38,665 nt of DNA, from the NCBI RefSeq assembly GCF_022836475.1, contig NZ_BQXH01000020.1, forward strand, positions 1 to 38,665, read 5' to 3'. Positions 31,532-38,665 of this stretch are shown here, piece after piece. Each line of letters starts with the position of its first letter. The first letter of the stretch is position 1. Position numbers and translations under genes: made by a program. This stretch comes from Ligilactobacillus pabuli (GTDB lineage Bacteria > Bacillota > Bacilli > Lactobacillales > Lactobacillaceae). Under the pieces are notes generated by a model. That model ran no database searches and was not told where the DNA came from. It saw nothing but the letters and a program-made list of their open reading frames with translations.

Positions 31532-33034
31532 TTAAAGAGTATTCCAGTTTTTCCCTAAGTAATACCCTTCAGTATAATTGTGTCCCAGGTTTAAACCACC
31601 AATCGTCAATGGATAATCGTTGCCACCGTAAAAATTACCTGCGACATTTCCTGCAGCATACAGACCAGGAATTACGTCACCATCTGGTGTTAAACATTGC
31701 AGCTGACCGTTAACTTCTACGCCTGAGTCGGCATGGGTCAGTCTAATATGTTTATGAATGCCGTAGTAAGGTGGCTTGTCGATGGTAGTTAAATATTTAG
31801 CCGGCACACCAAATTCTGTGTCCTCTCCAGCTTTAACCATTTCGTTATAGTGTTCCACCGTTTTGAGGAAGGTATCTTTGTCCTTGATTTCTAATAAGTC
31901 CGCTAATTCTTCCAGTGAATCAGCTTTGAAGGTCGCAATTAATTCAGGATTTACGCCTTGATGGTCGATCTTCTCTTGCGGCATGAAGTTCTTCAAACTT
32001 TCTGGGTCTGTTAGTGCCCATGGGAAATCTTTGGCTTTTTCCATATATTCTGAATCAAAAACTTGACAGTAAAAGCCTGTATCTTCTTTGGACAAAAGGT
32101 AGTTACACATTACGGCCATTTCTAAGGTTTCATTGCAAAAACGACGACCGTTCATTTTCACGCGTAAAAATGGTAGATCCCACATTGGACCTGAGTCCAT
32201 ATCATGACACATTTTAGTATGTCCGATGTTCTCAATTTTTCCGCCGGCCCACACGATCATTTTATGACCGTCACCAGTCCGTCCGGTTCGCTTATTTTCT
32301 AAGTTGATCGTGTCTGGCAAATAATACTTTTTCATTTCCAGGTCGTTTTGATAGTCACCTGTCGCAATAATGACGGCTTTTTTAGCGTTAAATTGGATGT
32401 ATTGACCATCTTTTTCACCAATGACGCCAGTTACTCTGTCGCCATCTTTCACTAGTTGTTTGGCAGGAGTACTATAGAAAATTTCGACTCCTTCTTTAGC
32501 AGCCAGTTTAGCCAGGTCTTTCATGCCTGCGCCAGTATCATAAGGCTTAGGACCAAAAAATGAAGTTATGAAATCAATCTGATAATCATTATCTTTGATC
32601 AATTGAGCTTGAGCGCCATTACCCAAATCGGTAATTTGAGCACCAGCCTCTTTTCCTTTAGCAAGCAACCAAGTGAGCGCTTCGCCTGAGTTGTTGATCC
32701 AGAGATCGATCAATTCACGGTTAGGCCGATTATCTGAATCATTATCCAAACGGGTTGCTAAGTGGGCTAAGTCTGCTGGGTTGCTGTTAGCAACATTGAT
32801 TCCGGCGCCAACGTTACCATTAGCTGCAGCTGTTGCTTCTTTTTGCACTAAAGCTACATGGGCACCATTTTCGGCCGCCGCCATCGCAGCAGGCACTCCT
32901 GAGGGACCTGCACCAACAACAACTAAATCAAACTCTTTGGTTTCACTAATATTAGTGATCGGAGCAGGCTTTTTTAGAAAGCGGGGGACATGTTCTGTAT
33001 AAGTACCAGTGGCATTATTAATGCTAGTTTCCAT
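31532..33034 (-). CDS. FAD-dependent fumarate reductase-like flavoprotein
   Basis: 500 residues from ATG 33034 (AAAGGATG upstream). An N-terminal FAD-binding motif VVVGAGPSGVPAAMAAAENG (about 39-58), a cap domain and the C-terminal GLYAAGNVAGNFYGGNDYPL are typical of the FAD_binding_2 / fumarate reductase and urocanate reductase group. There is no heme or FMN-binding domain and no signal peptide, so it is a soluble cytoplasmic enzyme. The natural acceptor (fumarate, another 2-enoate, a ketosteroid) cannot be told. A cre-like box upstream suggests CcpA control. Confidence 0.85.
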   Translation of the reverse strand: METSINNATGTYTEHVPRFLKKPAPITNISETKEFDLVVVGAGPSGVPAAMAAAENGAHVALVQKEATAAANGNVGAGINVANSNPADLAHLATRLDNDSDNRPNRELIDLWINNSGEALTWLLAKGKEAGAQITDLGNGAQAQLIKDNDYQIDFITSFFGPKPYDTGAGMKDLAKLAAKEGVEIFYSTPAKQLVKDGDRVTGVIGEKDGQYIQFNAKKAVIIATGDYQNDLEMKKYYLPDTINLENKRTGRTGDGHKMIVWAGGKIENIGHTKMCHDMDSGPMWDLPFLRVKMNGRRFCNETLEMAVMCNYLLSKEDTGFYCQVFDSEYMEKAKDFPWALTDPESLKNFMPQEKIDHQGVNPELIATFKADSLEELADLLEIKDKDTFLKTVEHYNEMVKAGEDTEFGVPAKYLTTIDKPPYYGIHKHIRLTHADSGVEVNGQLQCLTPDGDVIPGLYAAGNVAGNFYGGNDYPLTIGGLNLGHNYTEGYYLGKNWNTL

Positions 33035-33106
33035 AATTTAACAACATCCTTTCAAATGATTATTATGACTTGATTGCTTATATAAATCATTAGATTTATT
33101 GATTTT

Positions 33107-33121
33107 ATGTAAGCGTTTAAC
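33107..33121. promoter_or_regulatory. cre-like CcpA site before the flavoprotein gene
   Basis: ATGTAAGCGTTTAAC matches WTGNAANCGNWNNCW at all but one informative position. It lies 73-87 bp before the start. Confidence 0.5.
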
Positions 33122-33230
33122 TTAATAGATAAACTGTAGTCCTTTTTATCTTTGCTAGTCAATACATAAATGTTTATAGTAATTTAAATAACTTACTAAC
33201 CTTTAATTTGAAGTTAAAAATTTTTATCTA

Positions 33231-33274
33231 GAAAAAGGAACAGCAAACATTGATATTTCAGTGTTTGTTGTTCC
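33231..33274 (-). terminator. Terminator of the second XRE regulator
   Basis: GGAACAGCAAACA (33237-33249) pairs with TGTTTGTTGTTCC (33262-33274); on the minus strand TTTTTC follows. Confidence 0.8.
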
Positions 33275-33292
33275 TGATTTAGTGATTTTTTC

Positions 33293-34033
33293 TTAATTAA
33301 AAGGCCACCAAGGAATTCCTTTGTTGACTCGTGGACCATCTGCTTTAGATGAGTATGGTAAATAATCAGCACCAGCCTGTTCGCGCATCTGGAGGAGAAT
33401 TTGGTTTTTCCTAACTAAACGGGTACCGAAAAAATAGGAGCCTTTGTGTCGAACAAGAGCCCAACGATTCTTTTTAGTGTAATAACCGGTGTCAAACTTT
33501 AGCCATTCCCCTTGACCAAAAGGATCATCGGAAACAAAGGCATCAACGGGGCGAGTATCTTTGATCCATTCTTTGTGTTTGTCTGTGCCTTTGTTGTTGG
33601 TGACAGTGACTAGCTTATTTTTGGAAGGAGCTTTTTGAGGGAGAATAGCATAACCATAGGTAGTTCTCAAAAAGGGGTTAAAGCGATCAATTGTGCCAAC
33701 TTGGTGCGCCCGACCGAAGCCGAGGAGACACAGCCAGAGTAAAAATAAAATAATAAGAGTGATTAAGGCAATGAAAAGACGTTTAAGATGTTTTTTCTCA
33801 CGGACATCAGCACTAATTTTTTCAACCATCAGATTGTTCTCTCCTTTGAGTAGAGTGTCTAGGGGAATATTTAGGAGCTCACTAAGTTCAACTAAAGTAT
33901 CCAGGTTAGGGAAAGAAGTTTCGTTCTCCCACCGAGATAAAGTTTGGCGAGTGACATGGAGTTGATCTGCCAAGCTTTGCTGTGTTAAGTGTAATGCTTT
34001 TCTTTTTTCGCGTAGGATATTAGCAAATTCCAT
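33293..34033 (-). CDS. XRE-family regulator with membrane span and extracytoplasmic domain
   Basis: 246 residues from ATG 34033, AAAGGAGG upstream. Helix-turn-helix at about 5-62 (LTQQSLADQLHVTRQTLSRW, then FPNLDTLVELSELLNIPLDT), a charged linker, one span at about 85-107 (LFIALITLIILFLLWLCLLG) and a C-terminal domain of about 135 residues that should face outside (GRAHQVGTIDRFNPFLRTTY onward). It looks like a one-component membrane sensor. Upstream, divergent from it, lie a TTTCCCGGGA site, a GGGGGCAA hairpin and a small membrane protein, the same set of parts as around the 3808-4323 regulator. Confidence 0.85.
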   Translation of the reverse strand: MEFANILREKRKALHLTQQSLADQLHVTRQTLSRWENETSFPNLDTLVELSELLNIPLDTLLKGENNLMVEKISADVREKKHLKRLFIALITLIILFLLWLCLLGFGRAHQVGTIDRFNPFLRTTYGYAILPQKAPSKNKLVTVTNNKGTDKHKEWIKDTRPVDAFVSDDPFGQGEWLKFDTGYYTKKNRWALVRHKGSYFFGTRLVRKNQILLQMREQAGADYLPYSSKADGPRVNKGIPWWPFN

Positions 34034-34180
34034 TCAAAGAAACCTCCTTTATGAAGTTGATTATCCCCCATGAGATAGAAAAAGTAACGCAATTGTCGTG
34101 TTACATTAGGAAACCTAGCGGGATAATGTTGAGAAATGGCAAGATTCTTTTAAATGATGTCGGTTGGATCCCAGCAAAAT

Positions 34181-34196
34181 TATTTCCCGGGACATA
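34181..34196. repeat. TATTTCCCGGGACATA site (element C, part 1)
   Basis: Same core as the palindromes at 2736 and 4456; here one half-site is imperfect (GACATA in place of GAAATA). About 148 bp upstream of the XRE regulator start. Confidence 0.6.
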
Positions 34197-34247
34197 GGCT
34201 ATTTATTGCCTAAAACAGCGAGTTGCCAGGGGGCAATTGAAATGTGC

Positions 34248-34277
34248 TAGGGGGGCAATTAACAATTGCTCCCCCTA
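34248..34277. repeat. GGGGGGCAATT hairpin (element C, part 2)
   Basis: TAGGGGGGCAATT, AAC, AATTGCTCCCCCTA pairs over 13-14 bp with one G-T. An extra GGGCAATT (34231-34238) lies 22 bp before the hairpin's own GGGCAATT, giving a direct repeat as in copy A. Confidence 0.75.
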
Positions 34278-34347
34278 AAATAGCCAAGAAAAGAGTAGCA
34301 AAACAGCAGGTATTGGGGGTGCTTTTTCAGTTTGTAAGTGAGGTGTT

Positions 34348-34515
34348 GTGGACAGAAAAAATAAGCTCAAGCAATATTCTCAATGGTTTAGAGCCTTGAA
34401 TTTTTTGGTAATGATTATGGTGTTGTTGTCACTTTCAACTTTGTTTGGTAAAGAAACGACTTTGCATGTGGCGCTAGTCGGGCCAGAGGGTGTGATTGGG
34501 ACTTTATACTCATGA
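34348..34515 (+). CDS. Small single-span membrane protein, unknown function
   Basis: 55 residues from GTG 34348 with GAGG five bases before. A basic start (MDRKNKLKQYSQWFRAL), one span (FLVMIMVLLSLSTLF, about 19-33) and a tail ending GPEGVIGTLYS. I do not recognise it. It lies 70 bp behind the element C hairpin, as the 3004-3159 protein lies behind element A, and both are short single-span proteins. Their sequences do not align clearly. A peptide signal, a bacteriocin-like toxin or a partner of the membrane-anchored regulator are all possible. Confidence 0.45.
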   Translation: MDRKNKLKQYSQWFRALNFLVMIMVLLSLSTLFGKETTLHVALVGPEGVIGTLYS

Positions 34516-34785
34516 AGCTATTAAGACTTCAAAAAAGGCCCACAAGTAGAAATAAGCTGATTATTCAAGTGAGTAGGGATGAGACTAAGGGGACTAACCT
34601 AAATTTTTCCAATAATTTTTTGTTCTTAGAGCACATAAAAAATAATCTATTTAAGCAGTAAATACTAATACTGACGAGTATTAAAGACTACTTTTTATGA
34701 TATTTTTATTTCAATATAACGGACACAATTCATTGAAAAATTTAGCTATTTAGTACGGTATTTTCTAAAAAAGCAACCGTTTCAT
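34516..34785. other. 270 bp intergenic, AT-rich
   Basis: No gene seen between the small membrane protein and the promoter of the next gene. Confidence 0.6.
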
Positions 34786-34814
34786 TTGCTATTAGAATGG
34801 GATACTGGTATAGT
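34786..34814 (+). promoter_or_regulatory. Promoter of the PNPOx-like gene
   Basis: TTGCTA (34786-34791), a 17-bp spacer and TATAGT (34809-34814), 45 bp before the start codon. Confidence 0.65.
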
Positions 34815-34858
34815 TTTAATGATGTATTAAAAAATAAATTTTTTGGAGGTCATGTTTC

Positions 34859-35278
34859 ATGGCAAAATTAACTGCTGAAATGAAAGAATTATTTGCAAGC
34901 GAATTTCCTTTTCTAGCTACTGCTGACAAGGAAGGCAATCCCAAGATCGGTCCTAAAGGTTCATTGAAGGTTTACGATGATGAACATTTAGGTTACGTTG
35001 AATGGACAGGCAAGGAAGCCTTTGCTAACTTAAAAGCTACTGGAAAAGCAGCAGTTGCAGTTGCAAGCAAGCCAAAAAATGCTGGTTTCCGTTTTGAAGG
35101 TACAGCACATATTTATTACCCTGAAACTCCAGAATACGCTGAAGCTAAGGAAAAAGGTGAATTTGGCGACGGAATTGCAATCGTTGTGATTGACGTTGAA
35201 CGCATTTACCAACTCAAAGCATCTGCTGAATCTGGCGATTTACTGGACGAAAGCAAGCCTGAACGCGAAGGTAAATAA
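34859..35278 (+). CDS. Pyridoxamine 5'-phosphate oxidase-like FMN-binding protein
   Basis: 139 residues from ATG 34859, TTGGAGG upstream. Split-barrel pattern: FPFLATADKEGNPKIGPKGS near the start, then YVEWTGKEAFANLKATGKAA, FRFEGTAHIYY and IVVIDVERIYQLKAS. Members of this group bind FMN or F420, but the reaction of the short stand-alone forms is mostly unknown. Codon use is that of a well-expressed gene. Its own promoter and terminator make it a single-gene unit. Confidence 0.8.
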   Translation: MAKLTAEMKELFASEFPFLATADKEGNPKIGPKGSLKVYDDEHLGYVEWTGKEAFANLKATGKAAVAVASKPKNAGFRFEGTAHIYYPETPEYAEAKEKGEFGDGIAIVVIDVERIYQLKASAESGDLLDESKPEREGK

Positions 35279-35288
35279 TTTACTTATG

Positions 35289-35319
35289 AGACTGCCGTAG
35301 AAATGCGGTGGTCTTTTTT
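35289..35319 (+). terminator. Terminator of the PNPOx-like gene
   Basis: GACTGCCG / CGGTGGTC (with two G-U pairs), followed by six T. Confidence 0.7.
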
Positions 35320-35364
35320 GATTTAATTAAGCAAGATTTGGTAAGTGAAAAAGGAGTAGAATAA

Positions 35365-35760
35365 ATGACCAAAAAATTTTATCTTGCATCTAGCTTCAAA
35401 AATAGTCCCTTAGTGAACCTAATTGCGACAAGACTACGAGAAAATGGGTGGCAACAGACCTATGATTGGACCAAGAATCAAAGAGCAGCTAGTTTTGCTG
35501 ACTTGAATAAAATTGGTCAGGAAGAATATCAGGGAGTAGTCGAGAGTGATTTCTTTGTCTTTCTTTTTCCAGCTGGGAAAGGCGCTAATATCGAGTTTGG
35601 TATTGCGACTGCTTTGAAAAAGCCAATTTATATTTTTGATTGTACCAACGAGATCGAAGACTTTGCTGAAACAAGTACGTTTTATTTTTTAGATAATGTC
35701 CTTCGATTTAGCGGAGATGTTCAGGAATTTTTCGAGCTGATTTTGGAGAATGAAGGCTAA
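35365..35760 (+). CDS. Nucleoside 2-deoxyribosyltransferase-like protein
   Basis: 131 residues from ATG 35365, AAAGGAG upstream. Starts KKFYLASSFKNSPLVNLIAT; the later segment ESDFFVFLFPAGKGANIEFG followed by IATALKKPIYIFD has the layout of PF05014 (nucleoside 2-deoxyribosyltransferase), in which the GA-x-x-EFG part carries the catalytic Glu. It is shorter than the classical enzymes and may hydrolyse nucleotides instead. The next gene starts 25 bp later in the same direction. Confidence 0.7.
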   Translation: MTKKFYLASSFKNSPLVNLIATRLRENGWQQTYDWTKNQRAASFADLNKIGQEEYQGVVESDFFVFLFPAGKGANIEFGIATALKKPIYIFDCTNEIEDFAETSTFYFLDNVLRFSGDVQEFFELILENEG

Positions 35761-35785
35761 CTGGGTAAGTTTAGTGGAGGAGAGT

Positions 35786-36184
35786 ATGAGACGAACAGGA
35801 ATGATTAATCATCTTGAAATTTACGTGAGTAATTTAATGGAGACTCGCTTATTTTGGGAAAGATTGTTAGTACAAAATTTTGGGTATCAAGTTTATCAAG
35901 AGTGGGAGTCAGGAATCAGCTATTGGTTAGATGAAACTTATCTAGTTTTTGTGCAGTCTCTGAAGGTTACTCCCCAATACAACCGGACAAGAGTCGGGCT
36001 AAATCACTTGGCCTTTACAGTAGAGACAAACAAGCAGGTTGATGAAATTCGTTCACAATTACGAGTTGCTGGATATACAGAATTATATGCAGACCGGTAT
36101 CTGTACGCTGGAGGACAGGATAGTTATGTATTATATTTTGAAGATCCTGATCGCATTAAAGTTGAAATAGTTAGTATTGAATGA
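35786..36184 (+). CDS. VOC (glyoxalase/bleomycin-resistance) family protein
   Basis: 132 residues from ATG 35786 with GGAGG just upstream; an ATG at 35750 overlaps the previous stop but has no ribosome binding site. One VOC module pair: MINHLEIYVSNLMETRLFWE, LNHLAFTVETNKQVDEI and YVLYFEDPDRIKVEIV. Metal-binding candidates His (NHLEIY), His (NHLAF) and Glu (KVEIV) are in the usual places. Substrate unknown. Probably cotranscribed with the deoxyribosyltransferase-like gene. Confidence 0.8.
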   Translation: MRRTGMINHLEIYVSNLMETRLFWERLLVQNFGYQVYQEWESGISYWLDETYLVFVQSLKVTPQYNRTRVGLNHLAFTVETNKQVDEIRSQLRVAGYTELYADRYLYAGGQDSYVLYFEDPDRIKVEIVSIE

Positions 36185-36197
36185 AAAATAGTTAAAC

Positions 36198-36240
36198 AAA
36201 AGAGACGACAGTCAGCAAACTAGCTTTTGTCGTCTCTTTA
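36198..36240. terminator. Bidirectional terminator
   Basis: AAAGAGACGACA (36199-36210) pairs with TGTCGTCTCTTT (36229-36240), between convergent genes. Confidence 0.85.
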
Positions 36241-36264
36241 TTAATCTTAAAAATAAGTGGTTGC

Positions 36265-37170
36265 CTAATAATCAAACAGAGTAAAGGCATTGGATAAAAC
36301 TTGATCCCAATCGTGGTGCATATCTTGGATAAAAGCATTTTGGACAGTGGGGTGTTTGGCAAAATGAAAGTTCAATGGTTCACCGCGTTCACTCAACCAA
36401 CGCTTGGTGTAGTCCCACTCGTACCGATAACCGATCGGGCGGCAGTGCCAATTGATGTTATTGATCACCTTGACACCGTCACGTGCATGGATATGGCCAA
36501 AAACAACGTCAGTGACTGTTCCTTGGTAATTCGAAATGACATCACCAATGACTTTACTGCCTAAGACGCCACCCAAGGCGCGCCAAATCACAGCCTTACG
36601 ATTAAATGGTGTCGGGTAAGAAATAAATTCTTGGCGTGGGACAAAGTGAGTTGCAATGATCACACGCTGCCCTTGGTGCTGAAAATCGGCCAACATGGTC
36701 GCTAAATGAGCAGCTTGTTGGCGACTGATAGTTGGATCTGGTTCTGAGCGCTGAATGTATTTATCGATCCAATACTTGTTTTTATAACTCGCCACGATGT
36801 CATCAGCGGGTTGCTGATCCGTTTCTCCGCGAGCGAAACCGTAGTCATACCAGCCGTTAAAGGGCAAGAGGACGGTGTCATGATTGAGCTGAAGAGGGGT
36901 AAAGTTTAAAAAACCTGCTGCCTGGTTGTTTTCAATACTATTCGTATTTAGCATATCGTGATTACCGAAATTGAAGGTTGTTGGTAAGACGGAGTTAAGG
37001 GTGGCAATGATCTCTTTGCCATCGCGAATGAAGTGATTGGTAATGTCACCTGCTATGTGCAATCTAGTTGCTCCCTCGTCTTTTAGATAGCTCGCGATTT
37101 CGGCGACATCCGCTAAAGTAAATTTGTTAATATCAACGTGTAAGTCTGATATAATTGCTAGTTTTCCCAT
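36265..37170 (-). CDS. Calcineurin-like metallophosphoesterase
   Basis: 301 residues. The five metal-binding motifs are present: SDLHVD (8-13), AGDIT, GNHD, ATHF and GHIHARDG. The C-terminal part ends in NAFTLFDY. The protein has no signal peptide or membrane span, so it acts in the cytoplasm. Genes of this type are common in lactobacilli; the phosphoester substrate is unknown. A weak ribosome binding site (AAAAGTAGGCAATTAC) precedes the ATG at 37170. Confidence 0.88.
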   Translation of the reverse strand: MGKLAIISDLHVDINKFTLADVAEIASYLKDEGATRLHIAGDITNHFIRDGKEIIATLNSVLPTTFNFGNHDMLNTNSIENNQAAGFLNFTPLQLNHDTVLLPFNGWYDYGFARGETDQQPADDIVASYKNKYWIDKYIQRSEPDPTISRQQAAHLATMLADFQHQGQRVIIATHFVPRQEFISYPTPFNRKAVIWRALGGVLGSKVIGDVISNYQGTVTDVVFGHIHARDGVKVINNINWHCRPIGYRYEWDYTKRWLSERGEPLNFHFAKHPTVQNAFIQDMHHDWDQVLSNAFTLFDY

Positions 37171-37287
37171 GTAATTGCCTACTTTTCTATCCGACCCAAA
37201 TTTGGGTGGTAAATACGTGCACTTCTAACTTAGCCCATCCAACTCATCTAGTCAATTGGTTGGCTTGAACAGTTGTGAACTAAAAAA

Positions 37288-37322
37288 ACATCAAACTACG
37301 GGTTATGATTGTAGTTTGATGT
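37288..37322 (-). terminator. Terminator of the MFS transporter gene
   Basis: ACATCAAACTAC (37288-37299) pairs with GTAGTTTGATGT (37311-37322); seven T follow on the minus strand. Confidence 0.85.
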
Positions 37323-37369
37323 GAAGTTTGCTAGTTGAGCTCCGTGAAGCATCAAGCTCCGCCCTGTGA

Positions 37370-38548
37370 TTATTGGCGCAGATAATGGCGGTTAATGAGA
37401 CTAAAGCCGAAAACTGCCAACCAAATGCAGAGTGTTGCTAAAATAAAGAGACTAGTATAAGAAATATAGTCGATGATCATGGCACCAATCACCGGTCCGA
37501 GTGCCCGACCGAGGGAGGTGGCACTGGCTAATGAGCCCTGGAATCTTCCTTTTTGACCAGCTGGGCTAAGGTTATCAACGAAAGTGGAAGCAGCAGGGTT
37601 AACCAAAATTTCACCAATCGTCAAAATTGCCATTGAAGCCATAAATAAGTAGTAATGAGCACCAGCGAAGAGCAAGACGATAAATGATGCCCCAATCAGG
37701 CAAAGCCCGCCATATAAGCGCATGTGCAAATGACTCATCAACCATTCATCGAAATAAGTCATAAAGGGCTGAATTAACACGATCATGATTCCGTTTAAGG
37801 TCCAAACAGAACTATAATGTTTGATGCTGAGCCCATTTTCGACCATGAAAGTGGCAATATTACTTTGCCATTGCTCATAAAAAATCCATAAGACGATAAT
37901 GTTAAACAGCAATGCTAGTAATGGACGAAGTTTGTCGGCCGTTAATTTTTCTGCTGGTGGTAAGGCAGCTCCACGACTAATTGTACGTGTGCCTTCATGA
38001 TTACGGTAGAATAAAACAACGATGATCCCGAAAATAATAAATAAGACCAATGAAATTGCGAAAACTTTACTAATGCCATATGGCAAAATATAGCCGACTA
38101 AAAGCGTTCCAATGACCATCCCTAAGTTACTCATAAAGTATAGAACGTTAAAGATGTATGAGGTCCGTTTATTTTTAACTTCAGTCGCAAATGAGTTGAT
38201 CGACGTCAAATTTAAGCCGTTCCCAAAACCGAGCAGCATTAACCCCAGTGGAAAGGCAGGCCAGCCATTATTAAACATTAAAAAGGTACTGCCAAAAATA
38301 ACAATGATACTGCCGACTAGGATCGTGTAAAAATGGGACCACCTGTCATATAAAAAACCGCCAATGGTATTTCCTAAAACGACACATAATGAGTTGCAGA
38401 GTAAGACTAAACCAGCAACAATTAGCGATTTTCCTAGGGTATCATGCAAATAAATTGTAGTTAGAGGCCAGATGAAGCTGGTACCGGTGTTGGCTAGAAA
38501 TGAACCGGCAAACAGCCATTTAGCTGGCATCCCTGTTTGTTTTGTCAA
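37370..38548 (-). CDS. Major facilitator superfamily transporter, multidrug-efflux type
   Basis: 392 residues with twelve predicted spans. The loop between spans 2 and 3 reads GNTIGGFLYDRWSHF, close to the MFS motif A (G-x-x-x-D-R-x-G-R-[RK]), and the loop 8-9 region has a repeat of it (FDEWLMSHLHMRLYG). LSPAGQKGRFQGSLASATSL and GRALGPVIGAMIIDYIS are typical of DHA1-type drug exporters (MdtH/YfcJ-like). I use the TTG at 38548 because AGGAGG lies seven bases before it; an ATG at 38530 is the alternative. Substrate unknown. Confidence 0.85.
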   Translation of the reverse strand: MTKQTGMPAKWLFAGSFLANTGTSFIWPLTTIYLHDTLGKSLIVAGLVLLCNSLCVVLGNTIGGFLYDRWSHFYTILVGSIIVIFGSTFLMFNNGWPAFPLGLMLLGFGNGLNLTSINSFATEVKNKRTSYIFNVLYFMSNLGMVIGTLLVGYILPYGISKVFAISLVLFIIFGIIVVLFYRNHEGTRTISRGAALPPAEKLTADKLRPLLALLFNIIVLWIFYEQWQSNIATFMVENGLSIKHYSSVWTLNGIMIVLIQPFMTYFDEWLMSHLHMRLYGGLCLIGASFIVLLFAGAHYYLFMASMAILTIGEILVNPAASTFVDNLSPAGQKGRFQGSLASATSLGRALGPVIGAMIIDYISYTSLFILATLCIWLAVFGFSLINRHYLRQ

Positions 38549-38665
38549 AGTGAAACCTCCTCGTATTATTAAAATTAAACATTATCTTTTAAATCAAGTT
38601 TTAGTGATTATTATTACTTTCTTTGTTGGACACTACATGATAACCTCTAATTGTCATTGGCTTTG

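Overview
The window looks like a chromosomal segment of a low-GC Firmicute of the Lactobacillaceae. The signs are strong AGGAGG ribosome binding sites, cre-like CcpA boxes, a pdhABCD operon with a two-lipoyl E2, a bacteriocin ABC locus of the lactococcin 972 type, and lactobacillus-type insertion sequences. I cannot name the species. The right-hand 19 kb is ordinary chromosome. The left-hand 16 kb is an accessory zone full of insertion sequences and broken genes.

Layout. 1-2.7 kb: the 3' part of an IS200/IS605-type tnpB has landed in an ABC-2 exporter. The exporter has also suffered a nonsense mutation and an internal deletion that joined ATPase and permease remnants; its TetR neighbour is intact. 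2.7-4.6 kb: a cluster of small genes with unusual palindromes (a small membrane protein, a frameshifted secreted protein, a membrane-anchored XRE regulator). 4.6-9.2 kb: a decayed IS30 5' part, a complete but dead IS5-family element, an HrtBA-like exporter pair with a perfect palindromic operator, and the 3' part of another IS30. 9.3-11.1 kb: small envelope genes (a small membrane protein, GlsB/YeaQ, MscL, DUF1304). 11.15-12.6 kb: an IS1380-family element with an intact transposase. 12.8-15.9 kb: a compact integrative mobilizable element with an oriT-like site, a MOBT relaxase, a DUF3173 protein and a tyrosine integrase. 16-19.8 kb: a lactococcin-972-type export/immunity locus whose bacteriocin gene appears broken. 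19.8-25.1 kb: pdhABCD on the minus strand with a promoter and cre box. 25.5-26.3 kb: a HicB-like gene running into a tandem array of a structured repeat. 26.4-38.6 kb: topB, gpx, fetAB, a parS site, folA, a flavoprotein reductase, a second membrane-anchored XRE regulator with its own palindromes and a small membrane protein, a PNPOx-like protein, a deoxyribosyltransferase-like protein, a VOC protein, a metallophosphoesterase and an MFS transporter.

Two patterns go beyond gene calls. First, a bipartite intergenic element recurs: a palindrome with the core TTTCCCGGGAAA, followed by a 30-nt GGGGGCAA...TTGCTCCCC hairpin. Versions occur near 2.7-2.9, 15.9-16.1 and 34.2 kb, with a core-only copy near 4.47 kb. 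These copies adjoin membrane-anchored XRE regulators, small membrane or secreted peptides, and the bacteriocin locus, which suggests a shared and undescribed peptide/bacteriocin regulon. Second, three tandem 119-124-bp repeats at 25.77-26.16 kb fold into the same stem-loop with compensatory base changes in every helix. That is strong internal evidence for a structured RNA.
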